A DNA stretch of 51,589 nucleotides from Phaeoceros laevis (GCA_049999765.1 JBNGIQ010008825.1:45507-97095); one strand, 5' to 3'. Positions 11,358 through 23,939 are shown, counted from the stretch's first letter. Numbers and translations: made by a program. The notes: generated from the letters alone by a model not told the origin.

Positions 11358-12096
11358 CAGACGGAAGATGTGGAATTAGCTCGGCCGACGAGCCAATGGG
11401 AGCGGATCCGGAGAAGAAGTGGAGATGGATCTGAGCAATAAGGAGGAGAAGAGAGGAAGACGGGATTTATCTTCTACGCGTGGATGAGACAGGACGAAGC
11501 TTCACCCGCTCACATGCTCAAGCAATCAGGAACATGGATCAAGGCCTGTCCTTGACTGTCATCCTTGACTGGTCTGAGTCTGGTCACCGATGGCATTACT
11601 GACTGATGATGACAAGAGTGGCACTGAAGACTAAGTATCTCGAGCAGGTGAAGCTCGTGTTTGCCTGACCAGGTTCAAGCTCCTCAAGACGGGATGCGGG
11701 CGAACGTCAAGGTCCTGACACCGAGATAAACTTTATCTCAGCTCGTCTTTCCTCGCTTGAGTGACAGTTTCACTTCAAGTTGACTTCAAGTTGTTCCTAG
11801 TCTGCTCTGCTGCTCATAATAGCCGTCGGGCTTCAATTATGTGATCAGGTTACTGTAGTCAAACCTGGTCAGCGTCTCCGCGTGGACGCAAATGCGCTTT
11901 TCCTACCTGCCTACCTGCAAACAGTACTCGCAACAGCCGGTACCCCTGCTCCAACTCTCTTCGAGAGTGTAGCACGAAGATTGAGATGGAGTCCTGACCA
12001 GGAGGGCAGGGTTTGCGTATTAGGGCAATGAGCAGGGCTCGTGTCTGTAAGCTTCTTCGAGGTCTTTGACAAATTTCTTGCACACACGGATTCCCG
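11358..12096. promoter_or_regulatory. Divergent intergenic region between AOC and the TLC gene
   Basis: This 739-bp stretch separates two divergently transcribed genes and must hold both promoters (inference). It contains GTTTGACCAGGTTCAAG-like and TCAAGTTGACTTCAAGTTG short repeats near 11660-11790. No coding region is visible. Confidence 0.45.
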
Positions 12097-13201
12097 ATGG
12101 TGACAAAGCAGGATGGAGGTGTTGCCAAGGCGAAGGCTGCTGCCCGGACAGAGGACTCATTGTCGAGCAAGGGGCTGGATGTCGCTGGAGGGCTGTTTTA
12201 TGTGCTCCTTGTCATATGGTTGGTGTCGGTTTTGATGGTCATGGTGACCGGGGAGCAGGCTTCCATTTGGCTGATTTTGCTAGGCTTGCTCTTCTTCCGA
12301 GCTGCCAATCAGGCTCTGGCTCTGATTGTGGAGACCGAGCCGAGCTTTCTACGGGTGCTACCTGCGAAGTCGCGGCCGCTATTCGTCAACACAGCCATAT
12401 CCCTGCTGCATTCCTCGGCTGTTGGTGGATCAGGTACAGTTTGCACCTCTATGGGCCTGGTCTCGGATTCTGTGCCGTCTACAGGAGTTCGTCGTTCTGA
12501 GACGTGGCAAGGCGCGCAGTGTTACTGTTGCTGTTGAAGGAGCAGAGATTTAGTGGAGTGTCTAAAATGCTGCAGCATCAGCAGCTGTTTGGGGGATCTT
12601 GGCCAGGAGTACGCGAGCTTCTCTGCTTCACAACCGGGTATTTTGCGTATGACCAGTGGGACATGTTGCAAAACCGTCTCTACAGTCCGCGATCTCCCGG
12701 CATTCTCGTCCATCATGCTGTGCTGCTGACGTGCTTCACCCTGGCCCTCACAAGAGGCGTTACTCTGAACTACCTCTCCCTCACTCTGATCTGTGAGGTA
12801 ACAACAGCAACTTTGCCTTCCCTTTGCTAGCAGAATTTGGTGGTTGACTTCGTTCCGCTGTCTCATGATTTGTGTGTGCTGCCCAGGTTCATTCAGTATT
12901 CCTGCACCAAAGAAAGGTGGCTAAATTGGCTGGTTTCAAGGTTGGGAAGACTGCAACAGCAACCTTGTTTTGGTCCCTGAACTGGGCAACCTTTATCGTG
13001 TTTAGGCTGCTGATCCATGTTCTCATCACCTGCAAAATGGTTCAAGATGCTCCCCTGTTTCCTCAGGGAGTGGAGCTGCCATTAGGCTTAGGAGGCATGG
13101 TGCTTCTCAATTTTTTGAATGGTCAGTTGGGCTCAGACATGCTCAGGGCCTTCAAGAGAGACATGGCTGGACAAGGACCGCTGAAAAAGCAGGCTAAATA
13201 G
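12097..13201 (+). CDS. TLC-domain (TRAM/LAG1/CLN8) membrane protein
   Basis: Polytopic membrane protein of 309 residues from three exons: 12097-12433, 12520-12797, 12887-13201. TLC proteins act in the endomembrane system; members handle ceramide or other lipids, but this member's substrate cannot be told. Visible hydrophobic segments include FYVLLVIWLVSVLMVMV, IWLILLGLLFF, the HHAVLLTCFTLAL helix with the characteristic double His, LFWSLNWATFIVFRLLI and a C-terminal helix. The VHSVFLHQRK motif after the second intron matches the conserved E-[VI]-S-x-x-[FL]-L-x-x-R stretch of the family (closest to TMEM136/TLCD-like proteins). The exon 2 acceptor at 12519/12520 keeps frame; an acceptor at 12484 would give an early stop. 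It converges on NUP93 downstream. Confidence 0.8.
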
Positions 13202-13625
13202 TTCACTTCGTACTGCGTCCACGAAACGTCCCCTTATAAGTCGCATCTGATGAATATCCGATGAACTGGATCGCCTTGGAAAGACGATTTCCAACATTAT
13301 CTAGTGTCGCCGGTAATAGCCGTGTCAACCGCCAGAATTTGACCAGGCTACAGTATATGCATGAGAGCGTAACTTGTGTCGACAGTGGGCAGGACACAAG
13401 CAAGAAAAAATAACCGTGGTGAAAATTGTCAGTATGACCAGTGAGGACTTGAGCCCATCAAGTTGCGAACGAAAGGATGCTTCAACGTTTTAATGGACAC
13501 TGTCGGGACTAATGCCATACAGAGAGCGACCGAAACATGATTCTCATGTCCCACTTTAGAGTAATTACACCGTTCAGGAACTACTGCAGTCACCCAGCTA
13601 CTGCTCGAAACTTGCAGCACACAGG
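13202..13625. other. Convergent intergenic region, TLC gene and NUP93
   Basis: A 424-bp stretch between two convergent genes, expected to hold both 3' UTRs and polyadenylation signals. I see nothing else in it. Confidence 0.5.
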
Positions 13626-16600
13626 TCAAAGCATTCGTGCAACTCGTTCGTACAACTCGTGAGGCCAATTTCTGGGCAGTGAGTTGGCAACAAAACTTGC
13701 GATCTGTGGGACAGCAGAGACTTGTTTCAGATGAGAATTAACATAGGTCGAATTGAAGGTAAATAAAGTTGCTGATGGGCGTACCTTGGACTTCAGGTTT
13801 CTCACACTTCCATCGGTGTCATTCACGTTGTCTAGGCAAGTAATTGCCACTTTCAACAGATCTGGAACGGCGGCTTGTACAGCTGGAGAAGTGTTTCGCA
13901 GAGCTTCCGTGCTCCGCTCAGGTGTCCTTGAATCAAGAGGTAAGAAAGAAAGCCTTGTGAGCTCCCGTAGTGCATCGCTGTACCGACCAGCCCTTGCAAA
14001 CTTGTGGAAAGCTAGGATTGACTCCAGCTGTCGAAATGCTGTCTGCTGTGCCACGACCTGCTCCCTTTCGTGTGAACTACAGATCAATAAACAGAATAAG
14101 TCAGCCACTACTTACCAACTAACAAAGTTTCAAGCGGTCAAACACGACATTCTAAAAGACCGACCTGCCAGCGCCAACGTTCTTATGAGTATCCAAAATC
14201 TCATTCCCCGCAAGAACAAGTGCTGTTGTCCTAGAATCACCATCTGCACGCCCATTTGCCATTCCAGCTATAGCCTCAGAAAGGCGTTGATTGACAATCT
14301 CTAATGCCATTGCAAATGCACCAATGCGTTTCAGCAACTCTATGGCCTGCAGACAGATAACAAAAAGTGAAGGGCAACATGTTAATAGCCATAAAACAAT
14401 GAAGAGATTCAGCACCACCCCAGAAGTTGCAAGCATAACACCTTGTCATAGTGGCCAGCATCTTGACATTGGCGAGCTGCATCTAGCAGCAAGCTCTGTT
14501 GGCCTTGTTGCGTGGGGAAAAAGCGCCGTAAAGCTCCTTCAGCACCTGTGCCAGAAGGACCAAGCAATAGAGCTATCCCACCTTCTCGAAGCAGCAGCTC
14601 TGTCAGGAGCTGTTTGAGCATCATCTGCATCTGCCTTTGTTGTTCACTGCTACTTTTTCCTGTCCATCCATTTTCTCCACCACCCATAGCTGCTGCTGCT
14701 TGGGCATAATACTCCAAAGCCAGTTCAATGTTACCTTGCCTTAAAAACGATGCACCATAGTGCCTTATCATGCTAGCTACCTCTCCGACTGCATCTAGAG
14801 CACCTGCATTTCTTCCTACTGGTGTCTCTTGCGATAGCACGCCACTATCAGCAGCAGTAATTGCAATGTGCACTGCATCCACGTGATGACCCTCTACTCC
14901 AACCTCTTTTGACAAATAGGCCACAGCACTTTGCAGCTGAAGGCTGAGTAGGAGCACGTAGGGATATACTAGAGGATCCTTTCCATTTTTTGTGTAGTAA
15001 GATGGCTCAAATTTGGTTAGATAGCTCTGCAGATCTCTAAGAGTGTAGGGTATCAACCCAGTTAGTGTAGCAGGTGGATCTGAAATGGTGTCAGGCTCTC
15101 GAATCATGGCCAGCTGGAACCACATGAAATCCTCAATTGTGCTAAAAAGCACAGGAATATCTCGCAGCAGTCGATCCCCCTGCTGGCGACTCCCAGAAAC
15201 TATTGCATACAACAGCATCTTCTTTTTATCATATCCTGGTCGACCAGTGCGATCCCCTGTTCTGGACATTCGGTCACATTCCTCCGAGACTGCTGATGCA
15301 GTTGCAGGAGAAACCATCCCTCCGCTAGCAATCCACTCGGCTAGCTGCTCATTGCACACAGCACCTCACAGCCACAATCTCAGCCACAGGAACAGAGATA
15401 CCACCCTGGTCGTAATGGAACATGCAGATCAAGAAATACCTGAGGAGCAAATGACCGGCTGACTCTGGAGGAACTTGCAACAGAATTTGCATCGTCATAA
15501 TATCCTGTTCGCAAGCAGTAATAGATCTATTTCCGCGGAGAACAAATGTTCAGTCATGACATGTGAAGGCACAAATCCACGCAATGCTGTTTATCACGAA
15601 GGACAGCAATCACCTGGTGCCATGTTGTGTCCTGTGCTGGCTGCCTCCTCATGTCTGCGTCGAAGTCCAAAGGTCCATGATCGCGCAGTCGGATCTGCCA
15701 CCAAAGATAATAAGCCACAGAATCAGGACAAACAACACTCTGGACGTTGGACGACGAACCCGCTTATTTCATAGACAGATAATTGAGAGCAGTGATATTG
15801 TACAGGGGTTGGTTCCAGACTCGTAAAAATGCACGAATCCGATGGAGATTGCCTGTGGATCCCCCAAGAGCAGCCTGCAACCAAACCACTCCCAAAATCT
15901 TTTTAAGCACCAAAATGTAGGCCCGGCAATCCAGGATGTTAGTATGTCAAGCTTCTAGCTTTTGTTTGCTTGATGTCCACATGCAGACCCGAATAGCACA
16001 ACATGTGCAAAATTTCCTGCTTCTGTCCCAAACAAACAATCTGCGCACCTGAGCAGGATGGCTTTGTATTGTATCTATAAGATACTTCTCGTGGCCCGCT
16101 TCCAAGTGGCGTCTAGCACCTGCCACCATTGTCATCTTCCTTGACAAAACGGATGGTCTGTCCACATCTTCACCTAGAAGGGACTGAGAGATAATGCCAG
16201 AAGTCAGCTATAGTTCAGAGTATAATTCAGCCACACATGACAATCAAAAGGACATCGCGATTGGCAATAAGTCAAAACAATGGTACATCACCATTTCCCA
16301 GGGAACCATCGGTCTCATATGAATACCTGCAACAGATTCCAAATTTTTCCGATGCTAACAGTTTTTGATGTGGAAATCTCTATGGCAACACTCTCATATG
16401 CCGATTTATAAGCCGAGGCCACCTGAATTGATGGGAAGGTTCATAAGAAACGGCAGGAGATCTTCGTGACATAGCACACAGCACAACATCAGCATGCATG
16501 AAACAAGGAAGAGTCAGTACTTTGAATGGTAGGCTCCTTTCCCGAGCAGCGTTCAACCTGGCTGTGGTTTCAGCATAAGCAGCGGCCTTTCTGTCCAGCA

Positions 16601-17725
16601 CTGTGTGCGGCACCAATTCCTGTCCCCGAGCTTCCTGGCCCTGCCTAGACAAAGGTGCTGGAGAAGTACGCCACCCAATTTGGGGGGTTATACCAGACGG
16701 TGAACCTCCAGTTCGTGGAGTTGGAGCAAAAGGAAGTCGGCTAAGGTTGTTCAAAAACTCTCTTTTTTCCTTCTGCCAGTCATCCTGGATCAAAACCAAG
16801 ATGTGTTGTGTGAGCTGTACTTCATCAAGAACGTACATTCCTTTCTCAGGAAAAAGGAAAATCGGTTTTCCTATTACCCCCCACATTAAGGGTTGCTCCA
16901 TACCTCAATGGATCTCATTATGAAATCATCGAAATTCCTAAGGTTGTCACGCTGTGCTTCTTGTATGGCAGATATCATCGCCATTTCATGGACCTGTTTG
17001 TCTCAAGACAACATGGAAACAAAAATGACAATGCATACAAAGTGTACCCTGCACTCCACAAAATTCGCCCTTCTGATGAATGTGAGTAACAACCCTACCT
17101 GTTGAAGGTACTCTTCAACGGTTGTTGCCTCCACTGGAAAAACATCTTCAAACGTTGTCTGTAAAAGGGACAGTTTAGAAGACATACGCAAAGAGTGGAT
17201 TTGCTTCCATATTACCATAAACTTCCGGGTTCCAGTGACAAATTACCTTCAGTTCGAAAGACTTCAAGTCTCTCGTAAGTTGATCCGCATTTATCCCCTC
17301 CCTTGCCAGCAGCCTAGAACTCAAGAGAAAACAAACAGACTGGTAAGCATTCTCAGGTTACACAGCTTGGAAATGCACTCCACGCACGTGTGAGAAATCG
17401 GTCCAAGCTACGCAGTGGACAACCTACAGTAGAAACTTTACCGGGTAGCTGCAATCGCCTCTCCAGGAGTTTCAAACCTTGACGTTTTGGCTTTAAGCTG
17501 CCTGGACAGCGTCTCTAGCTGATCGAGGTTCCTCTGTTGCATCACACCCCCCCTCAAAACATCAGTACATCCACCTCAGAAACAGCTGCCAGCAGCGAAA
17601 CAAAATGTCTGACTACAAAGAACCTGTATGGACGGGAATTGCGCTGAAGGAGTGGACGAATGCAACAGCTGCGAGGAGCTGTGCAGAAGATCAGCCCAGC
17701 TCCTCATATCCGTGTCGCCTGCCAT
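13626..17725 (-). CDS. NUP93: Nucleoporin NUP93 (NIC96 family)
   Basis: Inner-ring scaffold nucleoporin of the nuclear pore complex. Fifteen exons join in frame: 17624-17725, 17442-17533, 17247-17313, 17099-17158, 16904-16993, 16521-16784, 16327-16422, 16049-16183, 15821-15874, 15614-15694, 15440-15526, 14442-15344, 14165-14346, 13785-14076, 13626-13703. The product has 860 residues, nearly the length of Arabidopsis NUP93. Recognisable stretches include SWADLLHSS at the start, TTFEDVFPVEATTVEEYLQQ, ARRHLEAGHEKYLIDTIQSH, GNLHRIRAFLR, YDKKKMLLYAIVSGSR, LTKFEPSYYTKNGKDPLVYP and RNWPHELYERVA at the end. Exon 8 uses the acceptor at 16183/16184 because the next one (16173/16174) shifts frame. The donor of exon 9 (CGA|GTCTGG) is weak. 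A partial copy lies at about 23940-24710. Confidence 0.95.
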
Positions 17726-18125
17726 CTTTTGGTAGCGCAAGTAAAACCCTACCAGACCCAAGGATGAAGAAGCTAGCTCTCCGCCGCTCAGACCTCTGGC
17801 CAAGACCCTGGCTTTGGCCACGTACGCATTTAAGCATGTGAGCTCAAGACTCTTCCCCTGAACCCGCAGTCAAATTCCCTGTGCTGTTGAATTCTCACCG
17901 GAATTGTTAGGCGCCTTCCGATCGTTACAAGTTTTCAAGTTGTTTCCGCGCACTTCTCTGTTCACAATTTTTCGAGCTAGACTACTGTTCCCGATCTTAG
18001 AGCACGAATATGGCAATCTGCGTTGCGACCGTGTTGTTTTGATTAGGTTTGCGCTACGTCATCGTGGGCGGGTGACCAATGTGGCCTGCTGTCTCAGATT
18101 GTAATGTCAAGGAAAGATTGAGAGG
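17726..18125. promoter_or_regulatory. Shared divergent promoter region, NUP93 and ABITRAM genes
   Basis: Only 400 bp separate the start codons of two divergently transcribed genes, so both promoters and 5' UTRs must lie here (inference from layout). The open frame upstream of the NUP93 ATG continues to 17821 but would add a 32-residue extension not seen in the family. No TATA box is evident. Confidence 0.5.
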
Positions 18126-19427
18126 ATGTTGAACTCTCAAGACCAAAACGAGGACGGGTCGAACCACGTTGATATTCTAGCCGGACAGGAGGACACTCCG
18201 GAGGCGGTAGGCACTGGCGTAGTTGGTGGTGACGTTACTGATGTAACCACTGTTTTGGCAATCAGCAAATCGTGTGGCCAAGCCGAGGAAGAAATCTTAC
18301 TCGTTGAGGATGCGGAAGTGAAGGTTGAGGTTGTGGAAGTGAAGGTTGAGGTTGTTGAAGTGAAGGTCGAGGAGAAAGTAGGGACACAGCTGAGCAAAAC
18401 GCAGTCTCTTGCTATGGAACTGGCAGCGGTCAATCAAACGCTCTACCCCTCTTCCCAGGAGCTGCCGCCACGGCCATTATCAGCCAACGAGTGCAACTTC
18501 ACACACTACTTTTCTGTCGGTGAGCTGGTACTGTGTGTTGATGCGTTTCACTGGTGGTGTTGGAACCGTGGATCTGACCTGGAGACACTTGCAGATGTGG
18601 CGGGCAAGTTTTTACAGGACCAGTACGTCTACAGGCATGCCAACGGGTAACTTCGTGCTTCTTCCTAGGTTGTGGAACTTTTGATCATTGGAATGGGCAG
18701 TAGGTAAGCATGCTGGTGTATGGACGGGTGGAAAAAAAAATTCTTTCCAAGCTGACCAGGCTCCTCTCGCAGCCTGTGTGTGGTAGGATTGGCCCCAACG
18801 CATCCGGCCCTCTTACCAACCACTCAAGTATTGGAAGTGGACTTCAATGTAGGGAAGCTAAGTAGGGCTGAAATGAAGGTGTCAGGGAAGCACAAGAAGG
18901 TATGACAGTCATAGACGAGCTGTTTCAGGTCTAATTGCTTTGCATGTTCGACTGAGACTAAACCACGGCGTTGTGATGAAGAGCAGAACGGTCGTGCTCT
19001 TGAAGCCAACTCAGCATTGTGCAAGGTCGTAGCAGGTGATGACTTCTATCTTCCCAGGTAAGCTCTTACTTGCACTGATATATATGATATGTTGGTAATG
19101 TGGTGTCCAGAAGGTGAATTGATGGTTCACTTGTTACAGATGTTGTGTGAGAGGCGTACTTTTGGAGGTGAATGACCGGCTAATCAAGAATCCAAGCTTG
19201 CTTAAGACTAGGGTAAATGTTCCCCGTCGTGATTTTTCCTATTGAGTCCACATGCTTGTGCTTGCTGCCGCCACGAAATAGAGAGATCCTGAGCTCACGT
19301 CCGTGACTTGCAGGCAGCTACAGAGGGTCATATTGCAGTATTGATGCCGAGGCCGGAAGACTGGGCAAAAGCAGAAAAGATACTCTATACTCGAGAGCAG
19401 TACCAGCTGCAGAGAGGAATAACCTAG
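18126..19427 (+). CDS. ABITRAM (FAM206/Simiate) homologue
   Basis: Homologue of the small eukaryotic Abitram/FAM206 family, whose fold resembles glycine-cleavage H protein; the human member is linked to actin and the nucleus, and the plant role is unknown. Six exons: 18126-18519, 18595-18646, 18773-18899, 18987-19057, 19140-19212, 19314-19427, giving 276 residues. Family landmarks are FTHYFS, DVAGKF, HANGLCVVGLAPTHP, KVSGKHKK, SALCKV, CCVRGVLLEVNDRLIKNPS, TEGHIAVLMPRPE and REQY. The first 100 residues are an acidic extension containing a repeated VEVVEVKVE unit, which the 181-residue human protein lacks; a start at the internal Met near 18414 would remove it. Intron 1 is 75 bp and free of stops, so its retention would keep frame. 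Confidence 0.85.
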
Positions 19428-19867
19428 TGCAGCCTGCCGGGCCTCATTGTGCAACGGATGCAGGCTAGCTACATGTGCCTCTTTAGGTCCTCAGAGCTGT
19501 CAATGTCGCGCTGGAAGGGTGAGGAATCGCATGAAGTCGACATGGCAACGTCATCTGCTGACAAATCGCCAACTCGAGGGCCCTTGCCGCTAGGTGTGCC
19601 CGAATTTTCCATAGCTGGTGAGGAAGGATGAGAGCGTAGGATATAAACTACCCGGGGCTGAAGTCCTACGAATCACACTAATCGTCTCCTCGGTACCCTA
19701 ATTTAAAATTCTTTATTACACCGTACTATGGCAAACAATGCGATGTCCGGGGCTTGACGGCAGAATAGTGCTTCATTCGTACCGTCAAGACCCAGACAGA
19801 GGATAGTCGCTGGTTGGCGGTGACTATGATACAGGTGGTTCGACAGCACGCAAATAACCTTAATCCC
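19428..19867. other. Convergent intergenic region
   Basis: A 440-bp stretch between the ABITRAM homologue and the LRR-WD40 gene, which converge. The open frame at 19449-19631 (+) has no splice partner or recognisable product. Expected to hold both 3' UTRs. Confidence 0.45.
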
Positions 19868-22800
19868 TCACCCTCCCATGCTGGCCAGGGACAAGACTTG
19901 TGGCTCCGATTCGATTCCTCTTTGTTGCCCCTCTGCCGACAGTAGATTTACCTGGTGACCATTACATAATATGTAAGAATTGCTGAGGATACAAAGCCAG
20001 CTCCAGCAAGCAGAATTCTATAGCAGCAACACCAGGTCAACAGGTTTACCTTAACAATCTCCGACCTAGAATGCGGATGATTGTAGGCAACCAGCACACT
20101 GAAATGGAAATCCTGCAATGAGAACACAGTCAGTTACTGCATAATTCTTACACAAGCTGGCATCAGTGTCCAAATGGGAAAGGAAACTTGAATGTTACCT
20201 TGAAGGGATCGCCCCTGAGGGACTGAACATACAGTGAGTTTTTGAGACCCCGGCCCTGACAAAATACACACCACCCCACATCATAGTGAGTCACAGCACC
20301 TAAAAAAAATGCCTCTTATCTGCCTACATCTTCAGTCACATACCTCCAAAACGAAGTCCCTGAGTCGCCTGCCTGTCTGGGCACAGCAAATGCGGACAAC
20401 ATTCTCTTCACAGCTTCCTGTAATTATGTAATCCCTCCCATTCATATAATAGGATCGTGTGTAGTTTTGACTGCTCCCTGTAGGAGGGATATCAAATTTC
20501 ATGTGCAGCCTGCCATCTGCAGATAGATGCTGCCTCACCTTCAACCAACCACAAGACCCAGAATTCAGGTATGCAGCAAGCTCGTCAACTGGAAAAGCAA
20601 ACGACGGAAACAATTTTCTGCAAAGAAAATAATGCAACGTACCTCATTATCCACTGCAGATGATAACAGGTAGTGATCATCCCTAGAAAAGCAAACCATG
20701 ACATTTCCTCTCACACTGTGAACTGTGTACAGAGGCTTTACTGCTTTCTGTCTAATGTCCCACATTTTTATGTCCTTATCAAAGGATGAGGTTGCAAAAA
20801 GATGTGCGGAGTGATGAGCAAACTTGACCACATTTATATGCTCCTGATGTAGGTCAGGGAAAATCTGAAGCCGCTTTCCAGTACGAAGATCATATAGCCC
20901 AACATGTTTTGAATACCCACTGGCAAGAAAGTAGTCATCCGACGAGTTGATATGCACAGAAGTAAGTTGCTCAAAGTCATCATATGTGTGAATTGTAGGG
21001 CTCCGGGCTGTCCTTGTTGACCAGCATGTACTTGTGGTGCGACTGATCCCAATGCTGCTCGGCCTATTGTTGTAGCTCAGCCTACTTTCACTCCTACCGC
21101 CAGGTACGACCACGGTTGAGTGCATATGATTAACATCATACAGTTGGAGCGACCCATTATCAGAACCAGCAATAAGCTGCACATCCAAAGGACAACGGCA
21201 AACCAATAACACATTGAGCAACTGAAACAAGAAAAAAAACCTGGCTCAGTCACCAGTGCAAATATCTCTAAGTAAATGGAGGCATATGTTTGGGATGAAC
21301 CTTGCTGGGGTCTTTGTTAAGCCAACAAAGCCCCAATATGCTGTGGGGAGCACCAATAGACTGCACATAACCGACCACCTTGTCACTCTCGTGATTTACC
21401 ACCACCACTTCTCCATGCAGGGTACCAAAAACCATGTACGCTGGTTCTGTAGGATGATACTCAAACTGCCGTGGCCTACACCTTCGATTTACATCTGTGC
21501 CTGACTTTTTCAAGCGACAGATTGGTGTCGTAGCTGGCCAAGTGCAGGATGCCATCTTAGCAGCACATAGTGACCTGCAATACGCAGCTGTGCTGAAAGT
21601 AGTGTTCCCTGAACCAGGCCTGCGATGCTCGTTGAAGGTTCCTCCACAACCCCACCCACCCATTTCACGTCTCTTCAAAACTGCTAGGACATTTTCACCT
21701 TCGTCCCTATTATTTGCCATGCGCTCAAAGTGTTCTGAGAATCGGTGCTGTGCATGAACTTTCTCCTTATCAGAGATTGACAAATTGTCCAACACCTGCA
21801 ATCCATTCAAACTTGCAACCATAAATTCCCTGTAGTGCCTCTCAAAGCATATAGGAGAGGCATGATGTACACCCCTGAGTCCTAAATGCAATACATCAGG
21901 CCCCTCCTCTTCATCCCCTGAACTGCATCCTCCCTCAGTGATTGCACCTCCACCAGCCCGATGATGCACCACACCAAAATCCACTCTTTCAATATTGCCT
22001 GACTGGTCAATCAATCTATGACCTGGTGCAGTCGTTGTGCCTGAGGGTTTGAGTTCATCAGGATCGGGATCCATAGAATCCTCGGATCCTTGCTGCTGGC
22101 TTGAATGGTAATCCACAACAGCAAGCAGACTATCCATAGGTGTTAGCTCAAGATCCTCAGTTTGTGCACTTGTTCCCACTGAACTGCCTTCTAACATATG
22201 CGGCTCTGATGCCCCAGAAGTGCTTTCTGACGAAGCATCAGAGCTTCTGAAAGCCATATCTTCACGGTGGTCATTCTCTTCATCATCTTGAGCTGAATCA
22301 TTTGCGTTTGTACCTCTTCCATTACCCAAACGATCTGTTTCACCTTCAAGTGTGTGCTCCTCAGTTGACATGTTGACCTGAGTATGCAGTGTTGAGTCAT
22401 CATCTGAAAATACATTGTCAGACTCCTCATCCTCTGTCCTTGAAAAATCAGACGGGTCCATGTCTACGGAATCATACTCGTCTCCGGTTGTAGTAGGAGA
22501 CCAATCCATATTCTGCTTAGTGTCAGGTTGTCTTTGCCATGATTCCTTCTGCAAAGGAGAGTTCAAAACCCCAGATGCCCTGGCACACTGGCCAGTCCCT
22601 TGACAGCAAAGACATTTCTGAAAGCGTAACTCAACAAGATGAGGAAGCTTCGCTAGAGCTGCACATGTGGTCCATAAGTTTGCTATCCTCGTACCGCACA
22701 TAGACAGCCTTGCCAGGTTGGGCATTCCCCTGAAGCACCCCTCTGGCAAACTGGTGACAGCGAAGGTATAATCGAGCTTCAGGGTGTGCAACGCCGCAAA

Positions 22801-23218
22801 TTGACCTGTCATGTCCATCTTCCGAACTCGACAAAGACTCAAATCTAGACTAGCAGCCCGAAGCTCTCCTTGAAAGAGATCTCTGGATCACGATGGGAAG
22901 CCGCTTAGTACAGGCGAAGTGAAGATGTGTACACATGCACTCGGCGAGGACCGTGAACGGAACTAACCTGAGTGAGTCCTTCCCAAATGCGGTATTTCTA
23001 AGATCAACAGTCCTGAGCTTGGAGCCTGCAGCACGCAGCAATTGCAGCAAGAGGAACCCATCGAAACTACAAGTCGCGTTATTGAGAGTTATGTCCACAG
23101 CGACAAGCTCCGAACTCCTTGCTGCTGCAGCCAGAAGATCGAAGACCGGCAGTGCATCTGAATCTGTCATCTGGTCCAGAATGACCTCCAATTCTGCTTC
23201 ACTCGACAGCAGCCTCAT
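19868..23218 (-). CDS. LRR-WD40 repeat protein, plant-specific layout
   Basis: A protein of 921 residues from seven exons: 22968-23218, 21301-22882, 20643-21176, 20344-20538, 20199-20255, 20050-20112, 19868-19951. The N-terminal part has leucine-rich repeats (LRTVDLRNTAFG, LHTLKLDYTFAVTSLPEG, MPNLARLSMCGTRIANLW, LPHLVELRFQKCLC). An acidic, Ser-rich linker of roughly 250 residues follows, then HASPICFERHYREFMVASL and a WD40 propeller (LIAGSDNGSLQLYD, FLASGYSKHVGLYDLRTGKR, LFATSSFDKDIKMWDIRQK, YLLSSAVDNE, YIITGSCEENVVRICCAQTG). It matches a conserved but little-studied plant family and ends SMGG like its relatives. The WDxR-like DIRQK and DLRTG ends could suit a CUL4-DDB1 substrate receptor (inference). 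An upstream exon is possible because CTCTGCAG precedes the chosen ATG. Confidence 0.9.
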
Positions 23219-23939
23219 CTGCAGAGCCAAACTTTCGTCTCAGAATGCCTGACTGGTAAGGTAGGTACTTGAAGCGAATGGAAATTCACCTTAGCAAAGG
23301 CAGCACAGATGGATTTGTGCTCCCCCACGCCATGCCGTTCGCATGCCTCGGCATACCTGCACACGCCGTATAGCCAGACAATAGGACCTTACCACCGGAC
23401 TCTCACGGACCACGTTGCTGCAATTCACGAAGAGGAGAAAGGGATACAAACCGGGCGGGCAGCGTGAGCGTCGTATCCATGCCAGCGCGAGGGTCAGTGC
23501 AGCAAGACGAGCTCTCCGGAGCGGCAAACGAGCTATTCGGTGCATCTGCAAAACACCTTAGGGCAGGGCATTCTTGGGTGTCACAAGGGCGGGACGAGGT
23601 CACCTGCGAGGGCAAGGCGTCCTGCTCATGCCGGAGGGCGGCCATGCTTCTATCAAGGGCTTGCGGGGCTGGGCGTCGAGGACAGGAGGAACGGCAGCCT
23701 GGGCATGTTGGCCTGCAATACGTTGGGCCTGCAGAAGGTGCTGCGGGCTGCAGGAGGTGACGGCGGTGATATTGCCACGATACTTCGTGGCCGGAAGGAG
23801 GTATGGCCTACAAGAACCAGCCTGTGAGCAAAGCTTAGCTGTCGGATGAGCTGCGCCTGGCTCAGGGGTGAGCATCCGCCTACAATTGCGAGCAGCCGGG
23901 CAGCAGGGTTTCCGACCCTGGCGGAAGTGACCAAGGCTG
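23219..23939. other. Region upstream of the LRR-WD40 gene
   Basis: Probable promoter and 5' UTR of the LRR-WD40 gene, followed by GC-rich sequence with overlapping open frames on both strands (for example 23464-23849). None shows a domain or splice continuity. Confidence 0.4.

Noticed and set aside
12485-12552. Alternative exon 2 start of the TLC gene reading EFVVLRRGKARSVTVAVEG
   Set aside because: It does not match the phase of exon 1 and runs into a stop before the TLC helices. The 12520 acceptor keeps frame.
18669-18712. VVELLIIGMGSR-like reading, suggestive of an Mth938/NDUFAF3 domain
   Set aside because: It lies in intron 2 of the ABITRAM gene. Splicing from 18646 to 18773 restores HANG-LCVVGL of the ABITRAM family, and no other Mth938 block is present.
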